Of a stretch of DNA of 64,000 nt, positions 19,957-32,244 are shown piece after piece. The notes under the pieces were generated by a model. It was not told the DNA's origin, did not search any database, and was given only the letters and a program-made list of their open reading frames with translations. The stretch covers positions 744,001 through 808,000 of the forward strand of contig JPHH03000009.1 of NCBI GenBank assembly GCA_000750105.3, given 5' to 3'. Numbering within the stretch: the stretch's first letter is position 1; the number at the start of each line of letters is the position of its first letter. The translations under genes and the position numbers were made by a program. This DNA comes from Tolypocladium sp. Sup5 PDA-1. Lineage: Eukaryota; Ascomycota; Sordariomycetes; Hypocreales; Ophiocordycipitaceae.

Positions 19957-22900
19957 GATGGCCAGCCGTCCCAATGAGGGCTTAGCAGAGCGGTGGGTCT
20001 GATAGCTCGAGGCTGGGAGCTGGAGATGGCTCGGGATGCTCGGGGTTGCTCGTCCAGACTTGAAGACCAGACGACGGCGGTGTCTCGGGGTTGGGAGGTG
20101 GTCAGCGCGGGCTTATAAGACGCTCTCCCCTCTGTGTTTGTTGACAACAGAATGGAGAGGTCCGGCATATATATGGGAGGCACGCGATGGTAGACGAAGG
20201 TGAGGGGGGCTACCATCCGGGGCCATCTTGAGGTGGGAGGGCACAAAGGTCGGGTATATAGGTTGATCAAGTCGGGCTCTGCCGTCTTGATTCCCATACG
20301 CTCTGACGACCCTCTCGACCAGTCGACAAGAGCCGCCCATCGCAAGGTTGTTAGTCTGACACACCTCACCACCCACTACAGGCACACAGGTGTTGCGGAT
20401 GCTGAATGCGGCTGGTGCCAGGCCGAGGCACAACACCACTCGACGAGAGGCAGTCAGTTCGCAGGTGTGGAAGGCATACGTCGCCGCGTCCGCGCCACCC
20501 ACACAACCACCGGCCCGGGACTGGGGGTACCAACAGTTTGTACGAAGTACATGCCCGACGGTCTCGTCCGCGGGTACGTCAGATCCGGAGGAGCTGGACC
20601 ACAGTTCCAAACATGCTGAAGACAATCGAGTTCATGTCGACTCATCCCGACCATGCCGCGCCCGGCCTACATCGAAATGTCCGATTACCTCGCACGCTGC
20701 TTATTCTCTTTGTTCCTCTGGCTCGTCGATGATTGACTTGGACGCCCCGAGCGGCTTCTCGCCCTTCCGCCTCGACGAGAAAACTAGCAGGGCTGTTCGC
20801 GGTTGCGGTATCCAGTGGACTTCGGCCCCGATACAGCCTCCAGCCGAGCCAAAGCCCCCTCACTGATCGGCCAGCCGGAAAGCAAGGTGAGCAGCCACGG
20901 AAACAATGGAGCTGCCGACGAGTGGTAAGCGACGGCAAGGGTACCTAGGACGGCGTAGTCCGTGGTGGCTTACGGGTTGGTTGTCTCTCGGCCCTCAATA
21001 ACTCTGATGTGGACTGGATAGCGCGGAGATTCGCCCGTCATTGGCTCACTTTTGTCCCTTCCGTGACCGAGGCAGGATGCGGCAGTTTGCAGTGCGATGC
21101 TGTTTACTCTGTTGCCATCAATATGTCTCATTGCATCAGGCCCCAAGTCGGCGGCAATCTGCAACCAGACACGACGAACGGAGATGCAAAGGGCCAAGTG
21201 AAATACGTGCCGTCTTTCCCGAGGGAGCACCGTAGGGACATGGAGGCCTACCTCTCGGTCCCTCACTTGGTCGACGGCGGCTGACGTGACTGGCCAACGC
21301 CGACAGTTCCCCGTTGCATCTGCCCGTGTGTTGGCTAGAGTAGAGTAGCACCGGCGCCAGTTGCAGTCTGACCAGCTTACACGGCTGCAGAGGACTAGCT
21401 GGCGATGCCGGGTACAGAGGACATGGCCCTTTCTAAGCGCTGAACCATGCGGGCTGGATCACATTGACACGGCAAATAACATGCAGAGGTCGTGATTTGT
21501 GGAGTTGATGGGCCTGGCATCAACCGTGGCTTCGGCCTCCTCTCCACCATCCACCAGATACCCCTGTACCCCGCAGAGGCGTCCTCGCTAGAGCACCAGG
21601 GGCAGCAGCTTGGGTGTGGTGTACTTCGTGTTAACGGTACTGTATGTATCGACGACGAGGAGCGTGGCCAAGATGGCCACTGATGGACGGCCTCTGATGA
21701 ATATTAACACGCGTACTCGACCCCCCGAGCCCCCGTCGCTATGCCGGCTAATTGCAAAGTTTATGGACAATGTGAGAGAAACAGGCTATTCTTAGCGGCG
21801 ACCTGGACTCCAGTCCATCGACAATCGACGAGTCTATCGGATCCTGGCCGTGAGCGGGGAAACGATTCGGTGGGCCCCGTCACTTACAGCACGGACAACA
21901 GTCCGATCCGAGGCCAGCGAGATGCTGGGTATTACGAACAGAGGATCGTGATGCATGGCACATTTAATTTCAATTTACTGATATTTATATCCAGCCGTTG
22001 GTCGGCCCTTGATGGGCGCCACATCTGCAACAGGGTCTCGCCGGCGTTTGTTCGACTGATATCAGCCCGGGGAGAGACACGGGGCTCGCCCGGCGCTGTG
22101 CCGCGTCTCACCTTGGGACGCACGGAAGGCGTGCCGCTCGCTCCTTTTGGTGATTTACGCACAACAGATTGGCTCTGCCTGCGAGCGAGGTCACAATATG
22201 ACGAGGACATGCATGCCGCCCCCGTTGGACAGTCTCGGCGCTGCGCCCAGGAACCCGCCCCCTCCTGACGGGCGCCCATCCCACGAGGCCATCCACAGCC
22301 TCACAGCCCTAGCTCGTCCCAAACGCGAATGCTTCCCACCATCTCTGGCGCCCGTCTACGCGAAGCTCCCGTCGACGGCCTCGGAACGCCCTCGGTGCTG
22401 TCGATGAGTTGACCGACGCCGACGTTCGTCCGAGCAGAAGCGACCTGCCGGGTGATGGTGAAGATGCGCGTCGAGCACTTGGACCGTCATACAAGTGTCC
22501 ATGTGTAAGCAACAGATCTTGGCGCCCTGGGTGCGGAGTACAACTGTACAGCGATACTGCTGTCACGCACGTTGGGCCGTGCCTGTTTCGAGGAAACGCC
22601 AAATTGCCTTTCCAATTGCTCGTCAGTGTCACAGGGCCCTGGGCATCGGCATGAGGGCATCACTGGGGAGAACTTGGCATCCTGGCCGGCCTTCGCGCGT
22701 TGCTCGGCGTTCCAACCACTCCAGTTCAGCAGTCTTCTGTCACATTTGCTGTACTTTGTACGAGGGTCCTTCAACGCTAGCGATCCGCTGACGGGCGGTG
22801 AATGCCTTGTTGGACAGTAAGAGCACGGTTCAGGCTCACGCCCAACCGCTTGGCCATTGGGGCTTACATCGAGCATGGGCCGTGGCAGAGCTGCACCGGT

Positions 22901-23470
22901 CCTGGCCCAAGCTCGACGGGTCACACCGTGAGCTGCATGTGCAGTCAGCTGGCTCCTGCGCCGAAGCGACGTCCGCTACGAAAATTCCCCTCCAGTTGAA
23001 TCAAGGCCGCCGCCGTCCCTGTGGAATGCACCATGCCTTTTGAAAAGCGAATCGTCGCAGCGGCAGTGAGTTGCCTGCCGGCCTAGCGAGCGTCAGCACC
23101 ACCTACCTGTTCGAGAAGAGTCTCGTATTTCTCATCCAAGATCGATCTTCAAGCCCCAGTGTAAACAAGTGACCTGAACGAGGTGCGTCTCGGTGGGGTC
23201 CCGGGGTTTGTCTAAGCTGTCAGTGACACTTGGAGGTCTCTCTCACAACTGCAGATCAAAAGTGCGTTCGGGCGAGCTGCAGAAACCACGAGCAGGAAGT
23301 CATGTAAAGAAAGTATATGATCGATTGACCGTGACTAGATGTACAAGTAGACTTTTGAGACTGTTTGCCAGATTCAATACAAAAACACCACCTCCAGCTA
23401 TATATCACACCTCAGTATATACCGGCCCAGCTACAGGCTAGGCTGTCCCTGTTTTCACAGCCAGATGTCC
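19957..23470. other. Long gene-poor intergenic region
   Basis: About 3.5 kb between two minus-strand genes. Many short open frames exist on both strands, but none has a recognisable domain, consistent splice sites or a plausible N-terminus. The first few hundred bases above 19956 should contain the sulfate permease promoter. I see no repeats or RNA genes. Confidence 0.4.
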
Positions 23471-24959
23471 TCAAGGCTTGGTAATCTCGTCCTTCTTGGC
23501 ATCCTTGATCTTCTGCCAAAACTTGTCGCCGGCCTCCTTGTCGTCGGCAAACAGGTGGTCCAGCACCATGCGCTGCGGCGTCTCGCCCATCCACTGGAAG
23601 AGCGAGAAGTCGCGGAACTGGTCCGAGCGGAAGATCTCGAGCATCTCGACGGGCTCGTCGCCAATGTTCTCGACAAAGTGGCCCATGTTCTTGGGCACGA
23701 TGCCCACGTCGCCGGGCATGTAGTCGAAGGTGCGCGCGTTGCCCTCGGCGGCGAAGATGGTGACGCGCGCGCGGCCGCGGATGAAGAAGGACCACTCGTC
23801 GGCGACGGGGTGCCAGTGCATCTCGCGCAGGGCGCCGGGCTCGATGACGGCGTGCGCGGCGGCGACGGTCTTGGAGATGGGGAAGTTGGTCGAGTCGGTG
23901 ATGCGCACGGCGCCGCCGCTCGTGTGCTTGGGCTCCTGGTCGAGCATCTTGTGCGTGAACTGGTACTTGGACTGCTTGACGTGCTTGCCCTTGGGGCGCT
24001 CCTCGTCGATGGACCCGGGCTGGGAGCCCTGGAAGATGTACTTTTCGCCGGCGGGGAGGTGCTTGAAGACCTCGGGGGCCAGGTGGAAGTTCTCGGCGAT
24101 GACCGACTTGGGGGTGTGGGCTTTCGCCTGTTAGCAACCGCCGTCAACACAGTAGATACAACAGAGAGCGTCCTACCCAGCCAGTCCGTCAGGATAAAGG
24201 TCGACTCCTCGGAAAAGTGGCCGTCGTCGAAGATGAGCAGAAACTCGGTGCCGTTCTCGCCCAGCCCCTGCAGCGAGTGCGGGACGCCGCTGGGGAAGTA
24301 CCACAGGTCGCCCTTCTTGAGGTCGTCGATGAAGTTGCCGCCCTCGTAGTCGAGCGCGGTGACGCGCACCTCGCCGTCGAGCACGTAGGCCCACTCGGCC
24401 TCCTTGTGCCAGTGCAGCTCGCGGATGACGCCCGAGTCGAGGCGCATGTTGACGCCGGCGAGTTCGACGCTCGAGGGGAGCTCGCGAACGGTCGTCTGCC
24501 GGGTCCAGCCGCCTTCCTGGGGTCACAATTAGCTTTACCTCCGTCCAAGTCTGGAGCTCGTCTCCGCCGAGGCCTTACCTCGATCCGCACGTGCGAGTCG
24601 GTAAAGCTCCAGCGCATGTTGCCGACGTTGCCGTGGTCGGTGCTCGGCGGGCGGATCATGTCCGGGCTCTGCCGCGAGCGGTCCTTGTTGTACGGGCCCA
24701 GCACCGACGCGCCGTGGCCGTTGCGCCAGGGCAGCGGGTCGAGGTCGTCGCCGATGGGGTCGACCTTGCGGTCGTAGGGGTCGCGGTGCCCGGGCGTGTA
24801 CGGGCGGCCGCCGCTCTCCTTGTTCTTGTTGGTGAACCTGTCGGGCAGCGCGAGGCCGTTGAGCAGGCGCTGGCGCGGGCTGTCGAGGTGCGGCAGCGCA
24901 GCGCACAGCTCGGCCAGGCCGGCGCCGGCGAGGAGCAGCTGGCTCGTGGAGAGCTTCAT
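23471..24959 (-). CDS. Oxalate decarboxylase (secreted bicupin)
   Basis: Converts oxalate to formate and CO2 with Mn, outside the cell. Three exons (24579-24959, 24177-24516, 23471-24120) give 456 residues. A signal peptide covers about residues 1-20. Cupin 1 has HWHKEAEW with metal ligands His161, His163 and Glu167. Cupin 2 has MHWHPVADEW with His342, His344 and Glu349. The active-site lid between them reads SEEST (229-233), close to the SENST lid of Bacillus OxdC, including the Glu thought to be the proton donor, which favours decarboxylase over oxidase activity. The phrase DWLAHTPKSVIAENF spans the second splice junction and confirms it. GC content and codon bias are markedly higher than in the surrounding gap. 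The role is probably oxalate detoxification or acid-stress tolerance. Confidence 0.94.
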
Positions 24960-26041
24960 GGCGAGGGTCCGGGGCGAGGCGACCAGGTCAATGGGCTGGG
25001 GGGAGCTCTGCGGGTAGTACAGGTAGCTCGAGAAGCTGTCACAGGGTCGCGGAGAGGTCAGTGGGAAGGGAAGAGCTGGGGCGGAAGCGGCGGAGTCGGG
25101 CTTATAAGCGACCCTCTATTAACTACCTAAGGTATGGGTGCTCCCTCCGTACAGCACTTGCCCAATTGCGAATATTAGCTTCTTCTAGAGTCATAGAGCC
25201 CGGTGCGCGGTCTATTGGCCGCTGCCGGCCTTCGCTAGTCTGTCACCCTGGTGATGATGAGCGGCGCTGTTGCACTACTTCGTACGTTGCTACAGGTAAT
25301 ACCCGGAGATGGGGCGACGAAATCGGACGTGAAACCGACTTGCCGAGCCAAGTCCGACAAACAGTCTTCCCGGGGGCGCCGAGGAGGGCTGTGTGCTGTA
25401 AGATGCTGTAGAAGCTGGAGGCGGACGGGCCAAGGCTGGGGGTGGCCAAGAAAGAGGCTTTTCGGCTGGACAAGTAGAGGCCGGCCGGGGCCTTGTTCTG
25501 GAGGCCGATGATGCATCTGCCGTCGCCTATTCGTCTCATCCCTCACGTTGCGACGCATGTGCCGCACCGACTGCATGAATGCACAGAGCAGGGACAGGAC
25601 CTCTTTAGTATTCGTAACTCGAGGCCGACCAGCCCGATAGTCCGGCCTGCAAATTCTTTCCGTGCCTTCAACCACCCCCCGTCCAACTATGGAGGGCGCC
25701 CGATGTCGCCATTTTCCTTGCACCGGCTATGGCAGCTCGTCGCAACAAGTGCCTCGGCGCTAATTACTAGTAGGCTAGCGACGTCTCCATCGACCCCAGT
25801 CTCATCCCCATATGCGTCTCGCGTTAATAGCCGATCAGACTCTCCGATCCCCGTAGTCCACTTTGTCCACTTTGACCACCGCAGTCGGCCCCTTGCGGAC
25901 TGTGATGCCTTTTTTCTTCTTCTTCTCTCAGTTGACCCTCGTCTCGGTGTCATTGCACATTAATCGGTGCCTCGATTGACTCACTCAGCCCGTCCCGTCT
26001 TTGCCGAGAGAGACATCCCCATCAATCGCGTCGGCATCGAC
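24960..26041. promoter_or_regulatory. Divergent intergenic region, oxalate decarboxylase / DUF1275 gene
   Basis: About 1.1 kb between divergent starts, expected to hold both promoters. A pyrimidine-rich stretch (cttttttcttcttcttctctc, about 25907-25929) lies roughly 115 nt before the DUF1275 ATG and may mark its transcription start zone. No gene seen. Confidence 0.4.
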
Positions 26042-26984
26042 ATGACCAGCTCACCCGACTACGGCGCCACGGCCGGCCGCAACGGCTCGGCCGGCCGCAA
26101 CGGCGCTGTCGTCGGCGGCGACGAGGAGGAGCCTCTCCTCGGCCGCAAGCCCGTGCCCAGGTCGCTGCTCGTCCGCTGGCGCCGGCAGATGCGCGCCGAG
26201 GTCTCGCGCTCCTGGGCCGACGTCGTGCTGCTGCTCTGCTACGTCGTCACCGGCCTGTTGGACAGCGCGTCGACGCAGGTCTGGGGGTCTTTTGTGTCCA
26301 TGCAGACAGGCAAGTCGCGTTACACGGCAGCAGGGTTGCAGCTTTGCCGCTACATGGTGACTCTGTGAGTGCGAGTGCTAACGCCGTCCAGGAAACACCG
26401 TCTACGTAGGCCTCGGCCTCGCGTCCCTCGTCTACCCCCCGACCTCGCCGCGGCTCTACAAGTCGGGCATCTCGCTGCTCTCCTTCTGCGTCGGGTCCTT
26501 CTTCTTCGCCCGCTTCCACCGCTACTTCTCGCCCAAGCGTCGCTGGGTGCTGTGCGTCTCCTTCGCCGCCCAGATGGCCTTCACCGTCGCCGCCGCCGTC
26601 ATCGTCACCGTCGCCACGCCCACCGCCGACGACGCCGTCGACTGGACCGTCCTCGTGCCCCTCGCCCTCGTCGCCTTCCAGAGCTGCGGCCAGGCCGTCA
26701 CCAGCCGCGCCCTCAAGTACAACGCCCTGACCAGCGTCGTCCTCACCAGCATCTACTGCGACCTCTTCAGCGACCAGGACCTCTTCGCGCTGCACAACGT
26801 CGAGCGGAACCGCCGCGCGGCCGCGCCGCTGCTGCTGCTGGCGGGGGCCGTCGCGGGCGGCATCTTCTCGCACAGCCCCGTGGGGATCGCCGGCGCGCTG
26901 TGGACGGCGGCCGCGCTGAAGCTGTGCATGGTCATTGCCTGGTTCTTCTGGCCGGCCGAGCCGGAGGAGGAGGAGGAGAGCTAG
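26042..26984 (+). CDS. DUF1275 (YoaK-like) integral membrane protein
   Basis: Predicted six-to-seven-segment membrane protein of the DUF1275 family, whose biochemical role is not established. Two exons (26042-26309, 26392-26984) give 286 residues. The hydrophilic, Gly-rich N-terminus is followed by VVLLLCYVVTGLLDSASTQVWGSFVSMQTGNTVYVG, split over the junction, which is the family signature (hydrophobic-TGxxD...W..F.SMQTGN). A second family block is ALVAFQSCGQAVTSRAL. The intron begins with GC: the site is acag|gcaagt, the classical consensus for GC-AG introns, and only this junction restores QTGNT. A branch-like gctaac lies 10-15 nt before the acceptor. The start at 26042 was chosen over upstream frames because it gives a normal cytoplasmic N-terminus. 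Confidence 0.88.
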
Positions 26985-27982
26985 ACCAGGCGCGTGTGCT
27001 CAGACAATGTCCATGGCTTGCTTCAAACAACGCGTAAGATAGTCTATAAAATTCAACTACATACAAATTACACAAACGTGACCATTGTTGCTCTGCGATG
27101 TAGTCCCTGTTGTATCGAAAGGTCGTCTTGTGCATCCACTACCGGATCCGATGATAGCGGCTGGGAACTATTTCCGTACCCATTATCCAGTCTTGCTTGC
27201 ACATCGATGATTTACATGATGTAAACTATTTTAAACGTTGTAGCCGACGCATCTTGCTTTTCGCGACTCGGAGACCTGCGCAGTTCTCTCCGTCAGCCAC
27301 CGGGATGCGCCCCGCTAAAGCCGGTCGGGCCACACCGATGCCGACGACGCCACCGATCTCGGCGCCCGCCGTTGCATGTCCAACTCGCCATCCTGGGCAG
27401 CAACGGCAAGCCGTCGGTTTTCGCTTCATCCCCAACCGAGGCCATCCATCATTGAATTCGTTCCTGAAACACAGGCTCGAGTTGGTTTGGTGTTGAGCTT
27501 GAAGCCTCATCATCGTCCGTGTCATCCTCCCAATGGCTTACACGCATACACGCGTACCCTAGAGACACACGCCGAGCCCGGGCGGTCAAGAAACATCCTC
27601 GGCTCCGCAACACCCCCTGCATCTCTGTGACCCGTCCACTCGCCTCTTCATTTACGTTGTGCACGCCCAATCACACAGTGGTCACGGTCACCTTGCGGAT
27701 ATTGTATCGCGGGAGCTGCTGCGGCCTCTGCGCCAACCCAAAGCAGCCGTGATCGGCTATGGAACCGTGCATATCCAACGGCTGTCTTAGCCGCCTTCAC
27801 GAATCGCGACCGTCGTAAGCTCGAGTGGCCCTTCCCCCGCATTCTGGCATCCCAAACCTTTGCCCTTTTCCCCGGTATATAAAGACGGTGGGCAGGTTGG
27901 GGCGCGTCTTTTGTTTTTGTCTTTGTCGAGTCTATATTCAAGTTCTCTGAGTGCAGCTCGGAGACTGCGCGCTGTATCAGCC
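26985..27982. other. Intergenic region upstream of second Dal5-type permease
   Basis: About 1 kb with no supported gene. A TATA-like tatataaa lies near 27875-27882, about 105 nt before the next start codon. Confidence 0.4.
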
Positions 27983-29605
27983 ATGTCCACCGACGAGAAG
28001 CTCCCCCGTCGCGGAGATGTCGACTCCCAAGTCTTGAAAGATGTTGGTCTCTACTTCTGCAGCTTGACATCGTCAACTCAACTAACGCGTTGACCAGGAC
28101 TCTGCCCTGGAGCTGTCCGCGCCCATCAACGCCGAGGCAGAGCGCCGCCTCGTCTGGAAGCAAGACCTCCGCATCATCCCCCTCTCCGCCTCCATCTACT
28201 TCCTCTGCTTCCTCGACCGCTCCAACATCGGCAACGCCAAGATCCTCAACTCGAGCACCCGCGACGACATGCAGTCCACGACGCACATGTCAGACTACCA
28301 GTTCGTCATCGCCCTCATGGTCTTCCTCGTCGCCTACGCCGTCTTCGAGGTCCCCAGCAACATGCTCCTCAAGAAGCTGCGCCCCAGCCGCTGGATAGGC
28401 TTCCTCATGCTCTGCTGGGGCGCCACGACCATGGCCCTCGGGGGCACGCAGAACTTTGCGGGTGTCACGTCGGTGCGCTTCTTGCTGGGTATGTTTGAGG
28501 CGGGCTTGTTTCCGGGGCTGGTGTATTACCTCACGTTCTGGTACAAGCACGATGAGCGTAGCGTGAGGGTTGCGTTTATCCTGGCGTCCGCGACGCTCGC
28601 CGGCGCTGTGAGTTGTCACGTCCCCTGCTCTTCGCCATCCGTATACTCACGCGTTTCAGTTTGGTGGCGCCATCGCGTACGGCATCGGGCACATGAACGA
28701 CGTCGCAGGCCTCGCCGGCTGGCGCTGGCTCTTCATCATCGAGGGCATCCCCTCCTGCATATCCTCCATCTTCGTCTTTCTCTTCCTCCCCGACTACCCC
28801 GAGAGCGCCACCTGGCTCTCCGAGCCGGAAAAGGACCTGGCCATCCAGCGGCTGTTCCATGAGGGCAGCAAGGGCCACCACCCGACGATGAGCTGGGCGG
28901 ACGCCAAGGCCACGCTGACGGACTGGCGTCTGTACGCGCACTATGTCCTCTACTTTGCCATCAGCCCCGGGTTCGCGAGTCTGAGTCTGTTTTCGCCGTC
29001 GATTACGCTCGGCTTGGGGTACAAGGACCTGACGGCCCAACTCATGACTGTTCCTCCTTGGGCAGTCGCATATGGTATAGCTTCTGGATCGTTGGACGAT
29101 GGCGGAACGTAAGCTAACACGTACATGTTCAGTTTGCCAGATCCTCGTGGCATTCTCGGCCGATTGGTTCAACGCTCGAGGCGTGCACACGGCTGGCGCC
29201 GCTCTATTCGGTGCCGTCGGGTTCATCATCTCCGCCTCGCTCCCGCCCACGGCATACGGAGGCCGCTACGCCGGCCTCATCATGGCCACGTCCGGCGCCT
29301 TTGCGTGCATACCGCCGCTGCTCGGCTGGCTGACGTCCAACGTGGTCAGCACGGCGGCGACGGGCCTGGCCATTGCCATCAACGTGAGCATCGGGGGCGG
29401 GCTGGGCCAGATCCCCGGCGTGTGGATATACAAGCGCGACGAGGCGGCGAGGGGATACCCGACGGGCCACTGGGTCAACGCGGGCTGCCTGCTGTTCGTG
29501 GCGGTCGTGTCCCTGGGGCTGAGGGTCTTTTATGGGTGGAAGAACAAGAAGCTGGCGGAGGAGGCGAAGAGGCAGGGCGTGGAAGTGAGGCCGTACAAGC
29601 TATGA
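27983..29605 (+). CDS. MFS permease, Dal5/allantoate-type, complete
   Basis: Anion:proton symporter-type transporter of 485 residues in four exons (27983-28042, 28098-28607, 28660-29074, 29133-29605). The first segment carries LSASIYFLCFLDRSNIGNA, followed by DYQFVIALMVFLVAYAVFEVPSNMLLK, family hallmarks. The MFS motif region FLLGMFEAGLFPGLVYYLTFWYK and AGWRWLFIIEGIPS are intact. The last exon holds GGLGQIPGVWIYKRDEAARGY, also typical. The first intron has an unusual donor (gat|gttggtct), but phase and protein continuity support it. Family members carry allantoate, nicotinate, pantothenate, biotin precursors and others; no substrate can be assigned here. It is not close enough to the first permease (about 40% apparent similarity in motifs only) to suggest recent duplication. 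Confidence 0.92.
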
Positions 29606-32244
29606 GTGACGGTCGCGGCGAGGAGCATATGAGTATGGAGTAATACCAGATACCCATGTAGATACCCTTTTTGCTTTCGTAAACAAGCCCCCGGGAACCG
29701 ACACTTTTCGAGCTTCTCTCACTTGGTATTCGTCAAGTAGCACGATCGAGGCATTGTTCGAGACGGCGTGACGACGGTGGTAGTAAAACAAACACTGGGA
29801 GACGCCGCCGCAAATGGCGTCATGTAATACAGCGCGATTACATCTACGATTCATGCGTGATGAGGTACATACGGATCACGGTCGTCGTCAAGACTATCGG
29901 CTGCATGGTTCGCCTCGTCCGGACGTGGCGCGGAGCGATCCCTCCGCCACGGCGGCCCGAGTCGTGTGCCTCAGCGCACCGCGTCGGCTCGGGGACGAAG
30001 GTCCGAGGGACGAGTCTGGGGAATGACGGGGCCGTGGCGCGTGCGCCCGTGCATGAATGACACTGGGTGTCATAAGGTCCGAAGCAGATAACTAACCTGA
30101 AGTATTGTGAGACGGCAGCCAGTGCATGACATCACGGAGGTGGACCAAGCCGGCAGCCGGCTTCACGTCACAGCCGGGGCCTGAGTTTGAACCGGCGGAG
30201 CCTCAGCAGCATCGAGATTGTGTTCCGATGTCAGCGATCGAAATGACGATGTCGTTGTGCGCACCGAGGGTGACTCGTGAATGTGATGTAAACTGCCCGA
30301 TCGGCACTGGGAAATGGCCACACGATCCCATCACCTTGTTGATAAGCAAATCCGGAGGCATCCAGTAGCCCATGAATCTAGAACGACGAAGAAACAGGTA
30401 ATCAGACTCGAGCATGACCAGTGGCTTGCCGAAGCCTGGCGCACGGGGGTCGTGCCAAGGTTCCGGCCGTTTTGTTTGGTCCAGCGCTGCAACTGTCACG
30501 AACCGCTCCAGCCCGCTGCAGAGTCTGGATCGTTCGAATACAGGGGGGCGGGGGGAGAGACGGAGACCTGTGATGGTGGCTTCCCCGCTGATGAAAGGAC
30601 GCTTCAGGTCGTCTCCAGGGGAAAAATTGTCGAGACAGCTTCTCTTCTTGGACCACGGACACGGAAGTTGTCGCGTTTCCCACGCGGTCGCTCCGGATCT
30701 TTCGGTGCTTGCCGCCGTTTGCTCGAGGCCGACGTTGCCATTAGCCTCATGCAGAAAGGGTCCGGCCGGTTGAGGCTGGAGGCTGGCTAGTGGCCACCAT
30801 ACCTAGCTGGTGGTTGTCGGTGCCAGCGCGCTGTTGTCACGGCTAAGCAGAGGCAATAGTTGAAGAAATATCGTATCGAGATGCATTTGTGCCACCTTGA
30901 AGTTGTCTCAAACAATGCTAAAAGTAACAACGCGGCCATCTCTGGATTGTCCGCCGCCGATGGTTACAGTACTTCGTAGGCCACTGCAAGATGATGACCC
31001 GCTGCCCTGGTGTCTTGCAGCGGCTCGCAATAGCGCGTGATTGGCCGCGTGGCGTCCACGCCAGGCGAGCCTAGCGGGGGTCGGGGTGCTATGACGTAGA
31101 GATTAGCGTCATACCTGGGGCGTTGCCCAAGCACCTGGACGCATGCGTTCAGCGAAGACGCGGAGGGCCTGCGGGAATGGAGTCGACAGCACGCGAGGGG
31201 TCCACGGCTCATTTTTGTCGTCACTACCGTAGCGGCGCCGGCATCACTTGTCGTCGTCAGTGGAGGGATACTATGAGGTCAATAATCTAATCTCGCGAGA
31301 CTTCAGGCGTAGAGAGACGCGGTGCAAAGAGGCCGAGGCGGGAGGACAGGACTGGCGGGGGCAGGCAGTGGTGGTGGTGCAGCCGCTGGGCGCATGGCTT
31401 CCAGGGTGCTGGAGACCCAGGCACGCACCCGGTCATCGCCGCGTCGAGCATCTGCGTATGATGAAAGCGATGATGCCACCGCTTGCGGGCCACAGGCAGA
31501 TCACTTCTCGCCGGTGCGAAGAGGCATCCGTCTTGCCGTCCCGTCGTCGCATGCCAGGACGCTGTACTGGACGACCACAGTCCCTGAACCGACCTGAGCC
31601 TACAGTACATACACGTCCCGCTGTCAGAAGGCCCATACTGACTTCATAGGCCTGACCCCACCAAAAGGACGCAGCCTCTTCCGCCACGACCCCGTCAGGT
31701 TCCAAAGCTGGTTTCTAAGCACCGCTGGCCGCCCTCGACTCCCGTCATCTCCCAGCATCTCCCAGCACCTCCTCGGAGCCATAGCCTCGCTCATCCCGTC
31801 CATCCTCCCTCGCAACCCCGAGTTCCATCACGTCTACCTCATCTCCAGCTGCCTCGTCTGTTTCGTCCTCGCCTCCTCCCGACCGCCGCTGCTGTCCTCG
31901 GCCGCGACGTTTGTGCAACGACCACCCCGGCGCATCACATTTAAACCCCGCATCCTGTATTGGCCTGACCTGTCTCGCCCTCGCCATCGTCCCTCCTCCC
32001 GTCCAAACCCTCTCTCTCTGCCCGTCGCAATCGGCTCGACAGCACCTTGGACGCCCGTCCTTGTTCCCTCTGTCACCTGTGCGACCGCACGCAAGTATTA
32101 CCCTTTGGGGCCGCTTCTGTCTCCCCGAGGATACCGCGAACCGACCGCAGCAACAGAGGAATCAGAGTTCGATATAATCGCAGGAGCCCGGCCCTTTGAC
32201 GCTTTGATGCGCAGTTGCTCGTCAGCGGCGCCCTCCTGGTAGTC
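29606..32244. other. Long intergenic region upstream of the kinase gene
   Basis: About 2.6 kb without a supported gene. The last 600 nt (about 31650-32240) are strongly C/T-rich on the plus strand (repeated cctc, ctctctctctgccc near 32010), typical of promoters and long 5' leaders of constitutively expressed fungal genes. The frames on the minus strand there are low-complexity shadows. Confidence 0.45.

Noticed and set aside
18225..19977. Several plus-strand frames of 90-160 residues
   Set aside because: They are antisense shadows of the sulfate permease exons; high GC at third positions removes stops on the other strand.
21741..22924. Frames of 140-175 residues on both strands in the 20-23 kb gap
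   Set aside because: No domains, Arg/Pro-rich composition as expected of random GC-rich sequence, and overlapping alternatives on both strands.
23465..24777. Plus-strand frames of 294 and 186 residues
   Set aside because: Antisense shadows of the oxalate decarboxylase gene, whose cupin motifs prove the minus strand is coding.
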